DNA from: Tamarix chinensis
Taxonomy: Eukaryota; Streptophyta; Magnoliopsida; Caryophyllales; Tamaricaceae
Length of the DNA stretch: 64,000 nt
NCBI GenBank assembly: GCA_030549775.1
Contig: CM060173.1
Span: 44,509,110 to 44,573,109, forward strand
Direction of reading: 5' to 3'
In this document: positions 1 to 13,821 of the stretch, piece by piece
Position numbering within the stretch: position 1 is the stretch's first letter
How the letters are laid out: each line of letters opens with the position of its first letter
Made by a program: the position numbers and the translations under genes
Notes under the pieces: generated by a model
Seen by the model: only the letters and a program-made list of their open reading frames with translations
What the model was told of the DNA's origin: nothing
Databases searched by the model: none

Positions 1-168
1 ATTATTTTTAGGTTAAAGTATTAATAATATATAATATATATTAAGGTTAAGTTAACAATTAGGATTAAGGAGTTGGGATAAGGTAAAAATATTAAATGCT
101 TAAGGTTAGAATAAGGTTAAGAGATTAATCATTTGGGATTAGGAGTTGCTAGAATTTGGGATATTACA
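1..168 (-). mobile_element. LTR fragment, 3' LTR of a minus-strand chromovirus-like element
   Basis: The first 168 bases match positions about 4150-4319, with the same run of AAGGTTAAG, AGGATTAAGGAG and GATTAGGAGT-like segments, and end in GGGATATTACA. They are the start (read on the minus strand, TGTAATATCCC) of a second LTR whose remainder lies left of the window. Just inside it, at 169-185, the minus strand reads a purine-rich stretch (AAGGGATATTGA) that would suit a polypurine tract. With the LTR at 1717-4319 it brackets a 1.55-kb internal region. Confidence 0.55.
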
Positions 169-1716
169 TCAATATCCCTTAAAATAGACTTCGTCTCTGA
201 AGTGAAGAAGTCAAAGTTGGGGAAGAAGAGAAAGAGAATGTAAAGAAAGGTGATCTTGGAGGTTAACTCTATCAAAGTTGACTCTATACTAATGGGTACT
301 ATCCCCTTAAAAGGGAGAGAACCCTAAAGCATAACACATTTGTGCAAAAAAGCTCAAGATGTATCTCATACATGTCCTTCTCAGTCTCCCAAGTTACCTC
401 CTCTTCTCCATGACTTCTCCAAAGGATCTTCACGAGTGGAATTGAGCTTTTTTGGGTCAGGTGCACCTTAATGTATAGAATCTACAATGGCACCTCCTAA
501 TTAGATAAAAGGCCATTTAGCTTAATCTCATCAGGTCTAATCATGTGGGACAAATCTACAACATACTTCTTTAAAAGAATAAGTAGCCAAAGGTTTCAAG
601 GTTACAAAGATCAGGGAAGTGACCAATGATGAAAAGGTCAACAAGGGTAAAGGTGGAGTGAGTAGAATTAGAAGTGGCCTCTAAGGTTACAAGTTAAACA
701 CTATAAGAGAATTAAGGCCTACAAGTTGGGACACTACCCCTTAAAAGAGGTATATAATGAGGTAGAAACTTTACAAAAAATACTAAGAATATGGTTATGG
801 AGATAAAAGTGGATAGGTTAAAGACGTCTATTAGGGAAAGTGCAAAATAACACCTCAGACCAGAAGCCCTAATCTGATTTGTGTCCAAGACAAGGTCAAA
901 TGGGGTAAACAAAAAAACCACACACAATGCAAACATAAAAAGAAGAAAGAAATGGTTAAAGTATCTTAGTTTGATGTGTCATGATTTGAAGGCAATTAGA
1001 GGGTCACCCTTCACTCCTTGATGAACCCATCCTTGTTGGGCTAATAACTAGTATGGCCACTTTTTGTGACCAACTCCTTGGATCATGGTCAAATGGCTAG
1101 TATCGTGTGGCATCCATGGTGGGGAATCCTAGAACCCAACATCTTGGTGCTCAATGTTTTCATAACATTAAAGGATAGACTCCTCCACAAGCACCTACAT
1201 CTTTGAATGATCCACTAAAATTGCATTGCCGCATCATCTATATTCCTAAAGCACAAACATATAAGGGCTCTTCTATAATCGTCAGCCATTATCTTTGTGA
1301 AAATAACTTACTATCATTATTGACGCACAGTATTTAGGTTGAAAGTGGTACATCCTCAACTTCATGCCTATAACATCTATATGAGTCCTCTTAGAGATGC
1401 AAATGAGTTCCAAATCCCGAGCAAAGACCATGTCAGTAGGTCCACTAGCTCACCACAATTCATGATTGGATCCTTACGCATAAGAGCATCTTCTTAAGCT
1501 ACAACACCAAAACTATGTTAGGAAAATCCTATCATACTAAGCACATAAGATCACATCACATACATCAAGACCACTTAAGCTACTCATTTCTCAATTCCTC
1601 ACACTACTAATCTGGATATTTAACATAGACTAGAAAATTTAAAAATATTAATGATCATGAAAACTAAGTCTCTAATCAAAACATAATTCTCAGTAATGAA
1701 AAGCTTTGATACCATC
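169..1716 (-). pseudogene. Deleted Ty3-gypsy internal region with chromodomain remnant and primer site
   Basis: This is the internal region between two LTRs, read on the minus strand. At 1703-1714 the plus strand reads GCTTTGATACCA, the complement of TGGTATCAAAGC, a near match to the tRNA-Met primer-binding site, two bases from the LTR edge. At about 345-545 the minus strand encodes a decayed chromodomain end: IPLVKILWRSH, then EEEVTWETEKDMYE, which matches the pattern IP.VKV.W..H..EEATWE..D.M of chromovirus integrase tails. No reverse transcriptase or protease is visible and 1.5 kb is too short for a full pol, so most of the coding region is deleted. The short frame at 712-936 (minus) resembles nothing I know. 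Assignment to the Tekay/Del type is an inference from the chromodomain. Confidence 0.6.
1703..1714 (-). other. Primer-binding site (tRNA-Met type)
   Basis: On the minus strand this reads TGGTATCAAAGC, one mismatch from the common plant iMet site TGGTATCAGAGC. It starts two bases after the LTR end ...GGGGTATTACA. It fixes the element's orientation as minus and identifies 1717-4319 as its 5' LTR. It is the best evidence that the TGTAAYACCCC superfamily in this window consists of LTRs. Confidence 0.6.
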
Positions 1717-4319
1717 TGTAATACCCCTAAAATTTACTACTAAAAAATTTCATTGCGTAGAGTTAATAATAGAAGTTAACTATAAAACGTAGGGGTGTCA
1801 CATTACATCCAATATAAAGGAAGCAATCCCTATGTATAATTTATGTCTAGAGCAAGTTAAAAGTAACATCATACCTAGGAATCAGGTATGAAAAACACTT
1901 AATTCCATCACAATAAAGGATATATAAAAGAGAGAAGGAAACATGTATATAGAAAATAGAGGACTAAGTGCCTATAGAGATAGAGATATCTGGATAACCA
2001 TACCCCATATCAATTCGATTAACACTCACTAGGGAAAACAAATCACGTTAATAATCATGAAGAACCTAAAAAAATAGGGTGGATATGATGATAGGAATAA
2101 GAATCACCCATGAAAAGGATGGTTAGTATGATATGTACTAAGCAAGGTAACAATACAACCAAGTAAAGGATACAAAGAATTACATAAGTTTCATAAAAGG
2201 ACAAGCATAAAAGTGTGTTATTCATGAAACAATTTAAGGTAATTACTTATCCATCTCTCATTACTAGATATAACATATTTCATTCTTTTATTTACATTGA
2301 GTTCAAGGACTCCACAATTCTTAATATGGTGGAACACCTCTTTAGGACAACACACTTGAGCCACTATTGTTGTTTAGTAAGATAGGCCTAATAATTCTTA
2401 AACCAATAGAACCATCTATAACACCTTTTAGGAATAACACACCTAAGCTATTATTATCGTTAGGTGGAACAGACCAAATAACTTGGTCCTGACTCATGTA
2501 ATCATTCACTTTACATAATTAATGTCTTATCCATTAGTTACTTATCTCAAATCATATTCTCATTCACTTTGAATTTATGGCCCCACTAATCTTAATTTGG
2601 TGGAATGGACTGATGCATCTCTTAAGAAAAAACGCACCTAAGCCACTATAATCGTCTAGTGGAATAGACTTATAAATCACATTAGTCTGACTCACGTGAT
2701 ATTTTACTTTAAATTATTAATTTATTATTCATGGTGTTTTTGATAGTTAAAATTCAAGAAAAGCACAAGAGCATAGATATCAAGGATATTCTTAAGGATT
2801 AGGTGTATAAACTACCTAAGAAACCCTAATTTCACATTTTTGGCACAACTTCTTCCCTATTGCTCTTTTATTTACCAAATTTCTTCCTCAAATATTATTA
2901 TTATCAACATACCCAAAAATCAAGGTATAAATACCACATCTTACACATTCGATAACAGTCTTGTATCAAAAACTACTATTCATAATGCATGTAAAACCCT
3001 AATTACACAATGAAGTCATAAATTATCTCATAAGGATCATATAATCACCAATTAAATATGCATACCTAAAATGCCAATTTTAGCAACATATATTAAAATT
3101 GTGCTCTAAGTATAATTTTTCACACATGCAATATTAATGTTGTCATTTTCTCATTTTGTGGAACCTATGTTCTAAGTAATGAATGACATAGGCTCGAAGG
3201 TGTGACTGGGGAACCTAATTAACAAAAAAAGGGAGGAATGAAAGCAAGTGATAAAGACTAGTAGAAACAACAAAATTTGTCCTTACTAGTGGTAGGGGAA
3301 CATTAAAGGATACCAAAGGTGGGGATGAGCAATGATGGAGGAGGATGAATAGAAGTATGGGGTTCCGTTGCTTTGGATGAAGTAAGTGGAAGGGGGAACG
3401 ATGGGTTTAGATAGTAGTTGGGGTGTGCAATGATAGTTTTGGCTAGTGGTTGGTGGGATGGGACAACAATTTTGGTCGGTGAAAAGGAGTGTGGTTTGGT
3501 AGTGAGTTAAATTGCTTGGTTGCGAAGTGTGTTTAGCTGTTTTTGCCGAAGGGAGGCTAAGGGCTTTGATATATTTTTTTGAAGCTAGGGAGAGTGTTTT
3601 GACAAGTTTGGCTCGTGATTTTGGTGTGTTTTTTTATGGAATTTATCGATGCTAATAAGGGAGGCACAACGAGGGTTGTCGGTAGAGACTTTGTGGTGTA
3701 TTTGGTGATGATAATAAGGATGAATGGAAAGAAGGAGAGGCTTCAATTGGTAGCGTAGTTTTTTTAATAAAGAATAGAAGGAGAAGGGAGGTTGTTTGGG
3801 ATATTAAATGTGTTGTATATATACACAAGAGAGGGAAGGAGAAAAGTGTGATCAGAGAAATTTTTTTAACAAATCCCATCAACATAGAGTATGGGTGATA
3901 ATGAACTAATGGGGTATAATGTAGGTGAAGTATTGGTAGAGATCATGGTAGAGGGTATAACTAGGGAAGATTTTATGCATGAATAAGGGGAGAAATAAGG
4001 AAAAGGAAATATATTTACCAAGAGAAAAGAAAAGGAAGAGAAAGGAGAGGGGGAAAAGGAGGGAGGAAAATAATTGTGGGTTCAAAATTATATTTTGGTT
4101 AAAATAATTTATGTTAGATATTAGGATAATTTAATTAAAAACTTCTCAAGCTGAGTTTTTGGTTAAAGTATTAATAATCCGGAATAGAGATTAGGGTAAG
4201 TTAAGAATTAGGATTAGGAAGTTAGGGTAAGATAGAAATATTAATCTCTTGATGTTAGAATCATGTTAAGAGAGTAATTATTAGGGATTAAAAGTAGCTG
4301 AAATTTGGGGTATTATACA
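1717..4319 (-). mobile_element. 5' LTR of chromovirus-like element (2.6 kb)
   Basis: The left edge reads TGTAATACCCCTAAAATTTA and the right edge GGGGTATTATACA. The right 170 bases repeat positions 1-168. It contains the shared array of CCACTATT..-type hairpin units at about 2290-2720, and a purine-rich tract at about 3230-4080 that is the antisense of the pyrimidine-rich tract in plus-orientation copies. The open frame at 3652-3885 lies in that low-complexity tract and is not considered a gene. Confidence 0.6.
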
Positions 4320-6844
4320 AAATTTATGCACTATAGGCCAACTTATGGTAGACATTGATGCAAGTAAATTGAGCCATTCATGACTTAATTCTTGATGATT
4401 TTTTAGAACTTGATTAGGCTAAACATGTGTTTTTTTATAGATGCAGATGATTTGGAGTTATCTTGATGTTCCAAACCTACTATAAATTAAACCTAACGTC
4501 TTATGATCCCCTTTCTTCAATAATATTTTTTTTTATTTTTTGAAATTTAACCAAAAACTAATGAAGTGAAATAAAAATTTACTTCCTAGGTGCTTAGTTG
4601 TTGTATGATTCATAATTTTACACCATGTGGACAAAAATACATATAGAAAAGGCCTATAGATTTAAGGCTAACATAGGATGAAGATCTTTGCAATTAATAA
4701 TGGAAGAATAAAGCAAATCTTCAATACTAGTCACCTTTATAGCAATTTGCTCATACGATCCTTCCAAGTGATACCAAAACAACACCTTTGGATGGAAAAT
4801 AGCAAAACGTTAAGGTTAACAAAAACAAGCATCATCATTAACATTTTTAATGGTACTATAAACTTTTTTAAAAATAAATATGTTTTACTATTAAGATTAT
4901 AATTATCATTTTTATTATTCATATAAAATTAATGATAAGAATAATACTTATTATTATTATTAATTAGTAATAATCCATATTAATAATTAAACAACAACAA
5001 CAACAACAATAAAAACTAGGATAAATTATATTCAAGTAACCTAATAATTGGCGTAATATTTAACATCTATCACGTGTTTTGAATAATCTCTTTTAGGTAC
5101 CTCCATATTTTAAGTCATGATATCTCACGTACATTTTACATCAATAAAGTAAAGAATGTGATTTTAATATAAAAATAATTAAATGTGTATAAAAACTATT
5201 TTTTTTTAATTTGAAAAACCCCTAAACATTTTAATTTTATATTAATTTATAGTTTTTCAAAATAAAAAATATAACTTTTATCTTTTTTTTACATTGTTAT
5301 ATTTTCTTTTCCACAATGTTGATTAATTATATATATTTTTAAATCATATTAAAATTTTTTAAAATAATTATATATATACCATTATTTTTAAGTAAAATTA
5401 CACCAAATACTCTTCCATCCATTATTATGTCAAACGACTATTAACTTAAACGAAATTTTGCTTAGTCTAACTAAATTTCCTTTTTCTTCAACCTTCAACC
5501 TATAATTCAACTTCAATCTTCAACTTCCAATTTTCACTTTACTTTCAATCTTTTGATAACTAATAATTTCATTAATTAGATAATATAATTAATGTAAAAT
5601 TGAAATCATGAAACCCGAAACAAATGAATATTATTCACCTAAAATTATAAACTTTACCTAATTAATATAGTTACCTAAACTTAAAACCCCACCCTAATAA
5701 AAAGTAGAATCAAAGAGCTACAAACTCTTCCTCGATTAGAATCCAACTCATTATTCCTTTATTTCTTTCTCGAATTTTCTTCCTTCTATAGTGGATTGAC
5801 ATAGCAATTCTAAGTGTTATCCGTCAAAATTTTCAAGTGGCCAAATTAAAAATATGAGATTGTGTTCTTCTCTCTATTTCAATAGTTCATGATCTTATGG
5901 TGTTATAGATCTTGATTTTGACTTGGACCTGAAATTTCTTGTGCTTTAAGGCTTGATTTTTGTTTATGAAAATCAAACCTAGAAAGCTCAATTGAGAACC
6001 TGATTATTCCACCTTGAAAAGATGAAGTCTCTTTTGAAGTAGGTCCATTCTCCACTCCTCCTTAAAAATTTCAAATGTTCTCAACCACATTTAGAAGCTT
6101 CAATTGAACTAGATTAAAGGTAATAGGGTTAAGTCTAGTTTTTGGGATGCAAAGTTTGGATTTTTGATTATTCACCTTCTTATCCCAATGTTCATAACTA
6201 ATTGATGTTGAAAGCTTCATATCAAGATTCCTTTTATTTTGTATTAATCCTATTATTATTTATCTTTCATGGTGTTATTTGTTGTCTTAAAACTGAGGTT
6301 TTCTTCTTTTTCATCTTTTTTTTTTACTTTGATTCAAAGATAAGGTTGGGTTGTGTCCATAGGAATCAAATAGTGATGTAGGTTTTGTTTAATATTGGTG
6401 TTCCTAGTTTGGCTTATTTAGGTACTTCATGGGCCATGGCTAAGGTGTTTTATTCATCTTTGGACATTTAAAGACCATTGAGTCTACCCCAATTTCAATC
6501 AAATTGTCCTAATGCCATAAAAACTTAGTTGTGATGGATGTTTTTTTTTTTGTCTTATTATTTTGTCTTTTTTTTTATGTTCTAGTTAGACTTCCCAAAG
6601 TGTTGAACTAAATAAAAAAGAAGTGTGTTATTATTGAATACTTGAGTCAAGTATGCGATGATCATAGGGAGGACAAGATGTATATGCTTTATTTTTTTTA
6701 TAATCCTTTTGAGGTTAGGTCATTAGATTCTTTAAATCTTAAATTTTATTTTAGAGAAATGTAAGATTAATTGAAGTTTGAATATAAAATGAATAAAAGT
6801 TGAAGATGTGGGAAATTTAGTATTTCGTGTCTAAATTAAAATGG
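4320..6844. other. AT-rich intergenic sequence, no gene seen
   Basis: No frame here resembles a known family. The two overlapping opposite-strand frames at 4678-4922 are short and AT-driven. A perfect (ACA)n microsatellite occupies about 4989-5009. The TCTTCAACTTCC-like text near 5490-5545 is low complexity. Confidence 0.5.
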
Positions 6845-7247
6845 TGTTGGGTAAACATTATACGAAGAGAGTATACTACACTCATTAGAATATTTTGTGA
6901 GAATAGAAAATATATATTATGAAATCATATTTAGTTATAGCAGGAGTCCATCTCATATAAGTATATGCTATTAAGTCCTAGGTTTGATACCCCCATTATT
7001 TTCATCAATTGTAACATATTTCCTTATTATGGTTGTAATTGTTGGCTCTTTATATCCTCTGACACATTATATCCCTAACTCCCTTACATTATTAATATAA
7101 TATAATAATTATGGAGTGTTATATATAGGATGTAATATGATGGAATGCATATAAATTAGTATCGATGAGAAAAAAGGCTCCTCATCTTTTTGTCTCTATC
7201 ATATTTGATCTATTTCATTTTCCTAATATGAATATATGAAATCAACA
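6845..7247 (+). mobile_element. Copia-type solo LTR (probable)
   Basis: It starts TGTTGGGTAAAC and may end ATCAACA, the TGTTG..CA style of plant copia LTRs, at about 400 bp. Its right half matches 46440-46750, which lies upstream of the TRAP-beta gene: both have GTAACA, a TTATGGTTGTAATTG-like segment, a TATAAAT box (here about 7150) and a CTCTATCATATTTGATCTATTT-type end. No 5-bp target duplication was recognised, so the exact ends are uncertain. Confidence 0.35.
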
Positions 7248-9224
7248 CAATTCACCACTAGAATTAAGAAAAATGGCATTTCCCTTATATTCTTCGAACT
7301 TCTAGATGATACTAGTTTTATTTTATTAAGGTTCTTTTATCATTATATTTCTACTCAGTTTATTTCCATAAGAAAATCTTCTTTTAGAACCAAGAGATGG
7401 AGTTAATTGGGTTATGGATAAGGGTCAGGGTTAGGGTTTGAGAGGTTGAAGATGAATTTGGGTGTGTCTATGGGTGAATTGGAAATAAATTTATATGCAG
7501 TATGTATTTTATTGATTGAATAAAAAAATCCCATATAAAGTGAGTATAAATAATTGAGCTATGAATCATATAGGTATCAAAAATCAATAACAAACTCATG
7601 TAGATAATCAATTAAATAATCAAACTTAACATGGTTCTATTACATGAATGATGAACGTGTATAATTCCACATTTTTATGATGGATTATAAAACTAATAAA
7701 ATATTATTCTCCGTGAAAATATAATATAAAATAAAAATCCACACCAAATCTTGTACAATTAATGCACACACACTCACCCTAAAATATACAACTTGAATCT
7801 ATAAGATGAATCTTTCTAACTAAATCTTATAATTAATGTCTATCCAATAACTAATATATGTTAATAACTATCCATGAGATCTGGCATCCTCCTTTTTTTC
7901 TTAGCATATGAAATCATTAAAAATCTTCAATAATGTCCATTAAGTCCCTATTTGGTCTATAATTAACTAAATAAGTACTTTATTATGCATAAGTATGTTA
8001 TTTTGGCCCAAATATTCCACTAATAACAAAATAATAAGATCTAATATTAAATTAGACAACCCATGGCTTGTATAATCTATAGCACATTCCCCCACATCAA
8101 TCTACTTTGTCCCATTTCTATTACTGATCCATATATTCTCAACTTTGCAAATTGGTAGCTTAATTCTTATTCTTTTTAATATTATAATTTGATGTTTTCA
8201 TACCTATATGTGTGGATTAACATTGTTTCGGTTTAACATATGAAAGGTCTTATATATTAATATGATTATATTATTTCATGCATGCATTAGAAATGCCATG
8301 AAGCTAACTATATGATGTCATACATATAATATGGTTGGCAATCTTTATTCATATATTAATGATAATTAGTATCTATTAAATGTAAAAAAAAAATATAATC
8401 TCTCTATCATCAAGTTCATGCATATATATATTTATATATTTTTTTTATTGATCAATAATTTGATGTTGATATTATATGTTATGTTGTAATGTGTCAACTA
8501 CCCAATTAAAATTTATACTAAGTGCACTATTTTTCCCCACCAATATTAATTGTGGCATGCATTATTAGTTTGATATGATTTTGTGCATGCATAATATTTG
8601 ATTATAATTCCATTGTGTATCATGGATTTTGATTAATTTATCTATTTTATAACTTCTTTTTATGCACATTTCAAGTATCAACGCTTTATTACTACTGCTA
8701 CTCTTGTTGCTTTTACTGCTACTCCTGCTCCTGCTACTACTATTGCTACTCCTAATACTACTTAAAGCATTAAAAAAATATATAATTCAGTAAAAGTGAT
8801 GGTTTGATTGAATAATCTCCTAATATTACTTACGGTGATTTAATCATTTTTTATCACTTTACATGCCATGAAAACCTCCCTTACATGTTTCAAAAATCCC
8901 CCTTACAAGATTTAAAATTATAATATGGAAGGTGGAGGTAATTGGTGGCAGAAACCTAAATATTCCTCTTTAATATACTCAAAGTTGATCTATATGATCA
9001 CCCATCACTATGTATAAACCTCCATTACTTGAAGATGATGGAAAAACACCTAAAGTGGCAATATATAAGAATATTTTGTAAATTTAAAAGTGATTGAATA
9101 ATGGTATTGTCGGCCATCACTATATACATAAAAATGATGTAAAAATTATTGATTGTTGATCTCATGACCCATAACTACATATATATCTCATCACTTGAAG
9201 TTGATAATCACCATCACCAAAATC
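7248..9224. other. AT-rich intergenic sequence, no gene seen
   Basis: No protein-coding similarity was recognised on either strand. An imperfect CTACTCCTG-type trinucleotide repeat lies at about 8688-8765. The rest is AT-rich with short palindromes such as ATGCATGCAT near 8280. Confidence 0.45.
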
Positions 9225-9549
9225 TAATGGGGGTCTATATAATTTTCCAAAATTTTAAAAGACTATAATTTAATAAATAACTTTTATTTAGGATAAAATA
9301 GCTTTTAAATTTATTTAATTTAATTATTTTTTATGGATTTTTTTAGTATATAAAAGTGGATAGGAATATTTAATAAATTAAAATAAATATTTTATTATTT
9401 TATTATACTAATTTTATTTAAATAAATTTCCAAACCAATATTTTTCCTAAAATTAACTTTTTAAGCCCACATATTTTATATATTAAATTGAATTATTAAA
9501 TAATTTTATTACCCAAAAATATTACATTTTATTCTTTTATAAATTAAAT

Positions 9550-10745
9550 TAAATTATTTTCTCCATTTTCCCTTTCCCCTTTTTCCTTTTCTTTCTCCTT
9601 TTTCTCCTTTTTCCTCATTTCATTCTTGTTCCTTTTTCTTCCTTTGGGCCACCAACACCTCAGCTTGCCCTCCCTTCCTCGTGCCTAGGTCGTAGGCTAG
9701 CTTCTTCTTCCCTCCTCTCCTTCTCCTACACGCAGTCCATTCTCTTTCTTTTCTTCCTTCCTCCCCCATGCGAGCCCAACCCATCCTCCCTTCTTTTCTT
9801 TCCTTTTTTCTCCTCCAATCGGGTTGGCCCACGCCCTTCTTCCCCTTCACTTAGCCTACACGCATACTCCCTTCTTTCATTCTTCTTCTTCCTTTCCTCG
9901 ACACCATACTCAACCACCTCCACCATCTCTGGCCGCCCTATCTACAACCCTCCTCCTCCTTACTACTCTCCCTATCTTCCTCTATCTCCCCCACTATTTT
10001 TCCTATCCTATCTCGACCCCACTAACTCTCTCTCCCTCCTTGCCTATGCCCTGCCTTTCCCGTCCCTCTCCCTATCACTCCCATACTCCTACCACCCTAC
10101 CGCCACCCTACTAAGCCCCATATCCCCTCCTTTTCTCTCTCTCTTCTTTTTCTTCATTCATCCCTACTTCATCCTGCCATTTTCGAGCCTTCCATCCCCT
10201 TCCCCAATCTTCTTTCTCTCCGTTTCTTCTCCTTCCACCTCCCTCCCTATTTTTGCACCATTTCCTCATTCCATCACTTTCACTGTTGCAACAACCACTT
10301 GAATCACCCCTACCACCCTCTACCTCACCCTTGCACCACCACACAACCCCTCGAGCCACCCTACAGCCCCTTCTTCCTCCCTTCTTCTTTTTCTCTTCTT
10401 TTTTTTTCTTTCTCAGCAGCCACCCTACACCTCCTCCTTTTGCAGTTGTTCTGCCACCTTTGTCACCACCTGAGCCACCAAAGCAATCCCTACAACCTCC
10501 TCTACCACCCCCACATCTCCTTTGGCCAAAACAACCACCTCCGACCCTTCATTATCCTCCTCCCTTTTCTTTTCTTCTCAACCCCCTCCACCTTGGCAGC
10601 CACCTTTGCAGCCTCATTGCCACTACCACAGTCGCCGACAACCTATCCCTAAGCACCACCTACAACCCCTCTTCACTCCTAAATCCTTCCCTTACCCTAA
10701 ATCCTCCCCCACTTATCTTCTTTTCTAGCACCAAAACTCTAACCT
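9550..10745 (+). repeat. Pyrimidine-rich tract of the LTR superfamily
   Basis: More than a kilobase is strongly biased to C and T on the plus strand. The same tract occurs, in the appropriate orientation, at 19200-20430, 43140-44200, 25300-26290, 40010-40920, 39060-39740 and 59160-59480. The bias removes stop codons, so it yields open frames rich in Pro, Ser, His and Leu on one strand and Arg, Glu, Gly and Lys on the other. None resembles a protein family. Confidence 0.65.
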
Positions 10746-11459
10746 GAAATTGGCCCCCTTCCCCCTTTTCATGCCATTTTGACCATCTCCTTCATTTCTT
10801 TGCATGTAGCTCATGCTGCATTTCTTGGTTTATTTCGTTAATGATTTTAAGGTATAATAATATTTTAAGTTAAGTATTCCATTAATTAAGTTTTATAAAG
10901 TCTTATGCTTTAGTTTTCTTATTTCTAGTATAATAAATATTGATATTATTTTTAGGTCTTGGTTTTGCTAATCAAAGCTTAAATCTTTAACGAGGGTACC
11001 GATAGGGTTCGATTTTTACAGAATTAAGGTAATCGTTAAACCCCTCTTAAACACATGGATAAACATATGTTAGCATATTAGGGTTTTAATATGTTATTTT
11101 TCATGACATATATTATTTGATACATTATATGTAGTTGCTTACACTGATTGATAAAAAGTAAAGTATGCTAGATTATGTGCTATGTATGGAAATATTGCTT
11201 AAGGAAAGAGTTTGGTTATTAATGAGAATGTTAAGTACTTATCCATATTGTATTACGTTATTGTGCCCATTAATGCATGAATAATATTATTGTGAGCTTA
11301 GGGGTATTTTAGTAATATGTCTTGTGCAAGAATGTAGCCTAATATGTGTGGGTGTTAATGAGTATTATGTTAAAATATAATAGTTGGTGGAGTTGGATGA
11401 TAATAATGGGGTATTAATATTAATATTTCATGTAATGATGATAATTTAATATAAATGTT

Positions 11460-12130
11460 GTAATAAGGGGTAAAACGGTAATTTGTAAGTGAAAAGGGTA
11501 AATTGGCAATTTTGGAAGTAAAAGGTCAAATGGTAATTTGGAGGTAAAGGAAAAAATGAAAATTTTGTAAGTAAAAGGGGAAATGGTAATTTTTAAAAAT
11601 TAAGGGTATTATGGTGATGATGGAAGTGAAGGGAAAAATAGAAATTTTGTAAGTAAAAGAATAAAATGGTAATTTGTAAGTAAAAGGGAAAAATGATAAT
11701 TATAATCATGGCGAGGGGTAAAATGGTAATTATAATAATGTAGAATGATAAAATGGTAATTATAATAAGGGAGAATGGTAGTTTGGTAATTATAATATTA
11801 GATAAGGGTAATTTGGTAATTTAACTAACTAAAGGGTAATTTGGTAATTATGATAATATAGAAGGGGAATTTAATAATTTAACCAACTAAAGGGTAATTT
11901 GGTAATTTAACCAACTAAAGGGCAATTTTTTAATTATAATAAATGAGAAGGGTAAATTGGTAATCTAACCAACCAAATGGAAAAAATGTTAAGTGTAACA
12001 ATTATGAAGGGTAGTTGGTGACCTAATAAATATGGGAGATAACTTGGCAACCTAAATCGAGTAAGGGGTAATTTGGTAATTATGCAACAAGGAGGTAATA
12101 TGGTAATTTGTCAAGTAAGGAAGGGATGAC
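11460..12130 (+). repeat. Degenerate tandem repeat with core GGTAATTTGGTAATTAT
   Basis: GGTAATTT, GGTAATTATAATA and AAGGGTAATTTGGTAATT recur about every 35-45 bases for some 670 bases. It occupies the position in the LTR where other copies carry different tandem repeats. It is non-coding. Confidence 0.7.
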
Positions 12131-12839
12131 TTAACAATTATATAAGTAAGGGGTAAATAAGTAATTTATATCTAACATGTTGTTGTGATAGCGGAATTTT
12201 GTAATATGACACATGTAACATTGAATAGCAAGATAAGAGTATTTGACAATTAGTAAGTATCAAGAGAATAAATCCTAAATCAGAATTAGATGAGATTATG
12301 ATGGCCTTGATGATTTCTTTGTGTTACCTTTGATAATTATTTGAATAAGAAATATCTAATGATATTAGAATGATTGATAGTAAATAATTATCTAATTGTT
12401 GTGTTTTTTTGTGATTACCTTAATTAAGAAACTAATACTTAAAGTGAAATACCTCGAGATTGGGAATGATGACTCTTTAGGGGTTGCTACCCTAAAGACG
12501 TGGTTTATAGCCCATGGTTATTATGGTATTAGTTAGTGTGCCTTTATACCCCAACCTAGCCCTATGTCTTACTCTATCTAGCCCTATGGACCTATTTAGA
12601 TGGTATGCATGCTTGTGGATTAGGTGTCCTTGTTAGTAGGGTAATGAGTTAGCTTTATGCACCAGTATGACTAGGGTAACTTTGCGTCTCTAGGTTGATA
12701 GTTGAAGGACACTGAATAGCTCATATGCACTAGTGCGACCGGTATACCTTTCTATCCCATGATCATTATCTCCCTATCAAGGCAAATAAATGGAATTATT
12801 GTGATGATTAAAAGGTGAAAACACTAAGCATGAAAGTGA

Positions 12840-13160
12840 AAGACTGATGAGCCAAGCCTAGTTGAAGTATGTTTATGAGTACCGATCCACCAGATATAAT
12901 AATGGCCCAGGTGCGTGTAACCCTTGATGATGTATATTCGTAGTCCAATCCACCAACTATAATAGTGGGGATCTCAAGCTCAATAAATTTGATTTGATTT
13001 TGAATAAATTATGGGAAAATACTAATCACTTATGCTGGAACACCATGTGAGTTGGGGCCAAACCAATTCACCGACGAATAATAGTGGCCAGGAGCATTCT
13101 ATCATGTATGTATTCCAGCCCATCGACTATAATAATGGGGTTCCCGAACTCACACAAATA
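12840..13160 (+). repeat. Hairpin-unit array of the LTR superfamily
   Basis: Units of the form GATCCACC..TATAATA..GTGG recur about every 60-70 bases (CCGATCCACCAGATATAATA, CCAATCCACCAACTATAATA, CCAATTCACCGACGAATAAT, CCAGCCCATCGACTATAATA). Each has a short CCAC/GTGG-type stem around an AT-rich loop. Equivalent arrays are at 2290-2720, 23160-23505 with 26710-26790, 24140-24545, 33680-34180, 37215-37735 and 57040-57410. Confidence 0.65.
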
Positions 13161-13821
13161 TTTATAATCCGATATGATTGATTAATGATGGGCTAATGGC
13201 TTACGGCCTATAAGTATCAATTGTTCATTATGACCTATTAATATTTGATTGACTTGTTAAGTATGTGAATGAATGAAAGTGAATATTATGTATGCACCTT
13301 TCATTATGTATGTATGCAGCGTTGTATCATCTATTGCATTGTGAGCTTTTTTTAAGTGTGTTTTAAAGGATTACTTAGTACCATAGTATTGAAGGATTCC
13401 ATTCGTGGGGCCCCTACCTATTCAATGGGCAGTGCTAGTGTCCCTTGGAGGTCCCTTTTAGGTGCTATTTAAGTGGGCTCTCAGGAAAGAGCCTAAGGAA
13501 CTATCCAGAAGGTCCTAGGGTTGTACTCTTTATCTTTTAAATTTATGGTTTCAATGTAATCGTTGTTTTGTAGCCACAATTGGTAGATTTTATTCTTGTA
13601 AATGGTTTACTATGCTAATTTGATTTAAATATCTTTGAGTTTCTCGTGAATTGCATTTTACTCTTTTAGCCTTAGCACTTGATACTGGAACGGTAGGAGT
13701 GAACCGGTCTAGTACTAAGTGTGGCTGTAATATCCCCAGAATTTACATTTTTTTTATTTCACTTCCGCTAATTATTTTAATAAAACGAATTTTTTCGGTA
13801 GTGAATTTTAGGGGTATTACA

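Larger units (their letters stand above)
9225..13821 (+). mobile_element. Large LTR-like repeat, plus orientation (left edge approximate)
   Basis: The right edge is exact: it ends AATTTTAGGGGTATTACA, and the last 165 bases are the reverse complement of the starts of the minus-orientation copies (for example 23511-23680). The order is: AT-rich start, pyrimidine-rich tract at about 9550-10745, GGTAATTTGGTAATT-type tandem repeat at 11460-12130, hairpin-unit array at 12840-13160, then the conserved end. I could not fix the left edge or find a target duplication for the right flank GTCAA. The frames at 9620-10747 and 13651-13914 are low-complexity or LTR sequence. Confidence 0.6.

Noticed and set aside
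9620..10747. Six overlapping open frames on both strands, up to 164 codons
   Set aside because: They lie in a pyrimidine-rich LTR tract. The translations are Pro/Ser/His/Leu-rich or Arg/Glu/Gly-rich, overlap on opposite strands, and the tract recurs in other copies without frame conservation.
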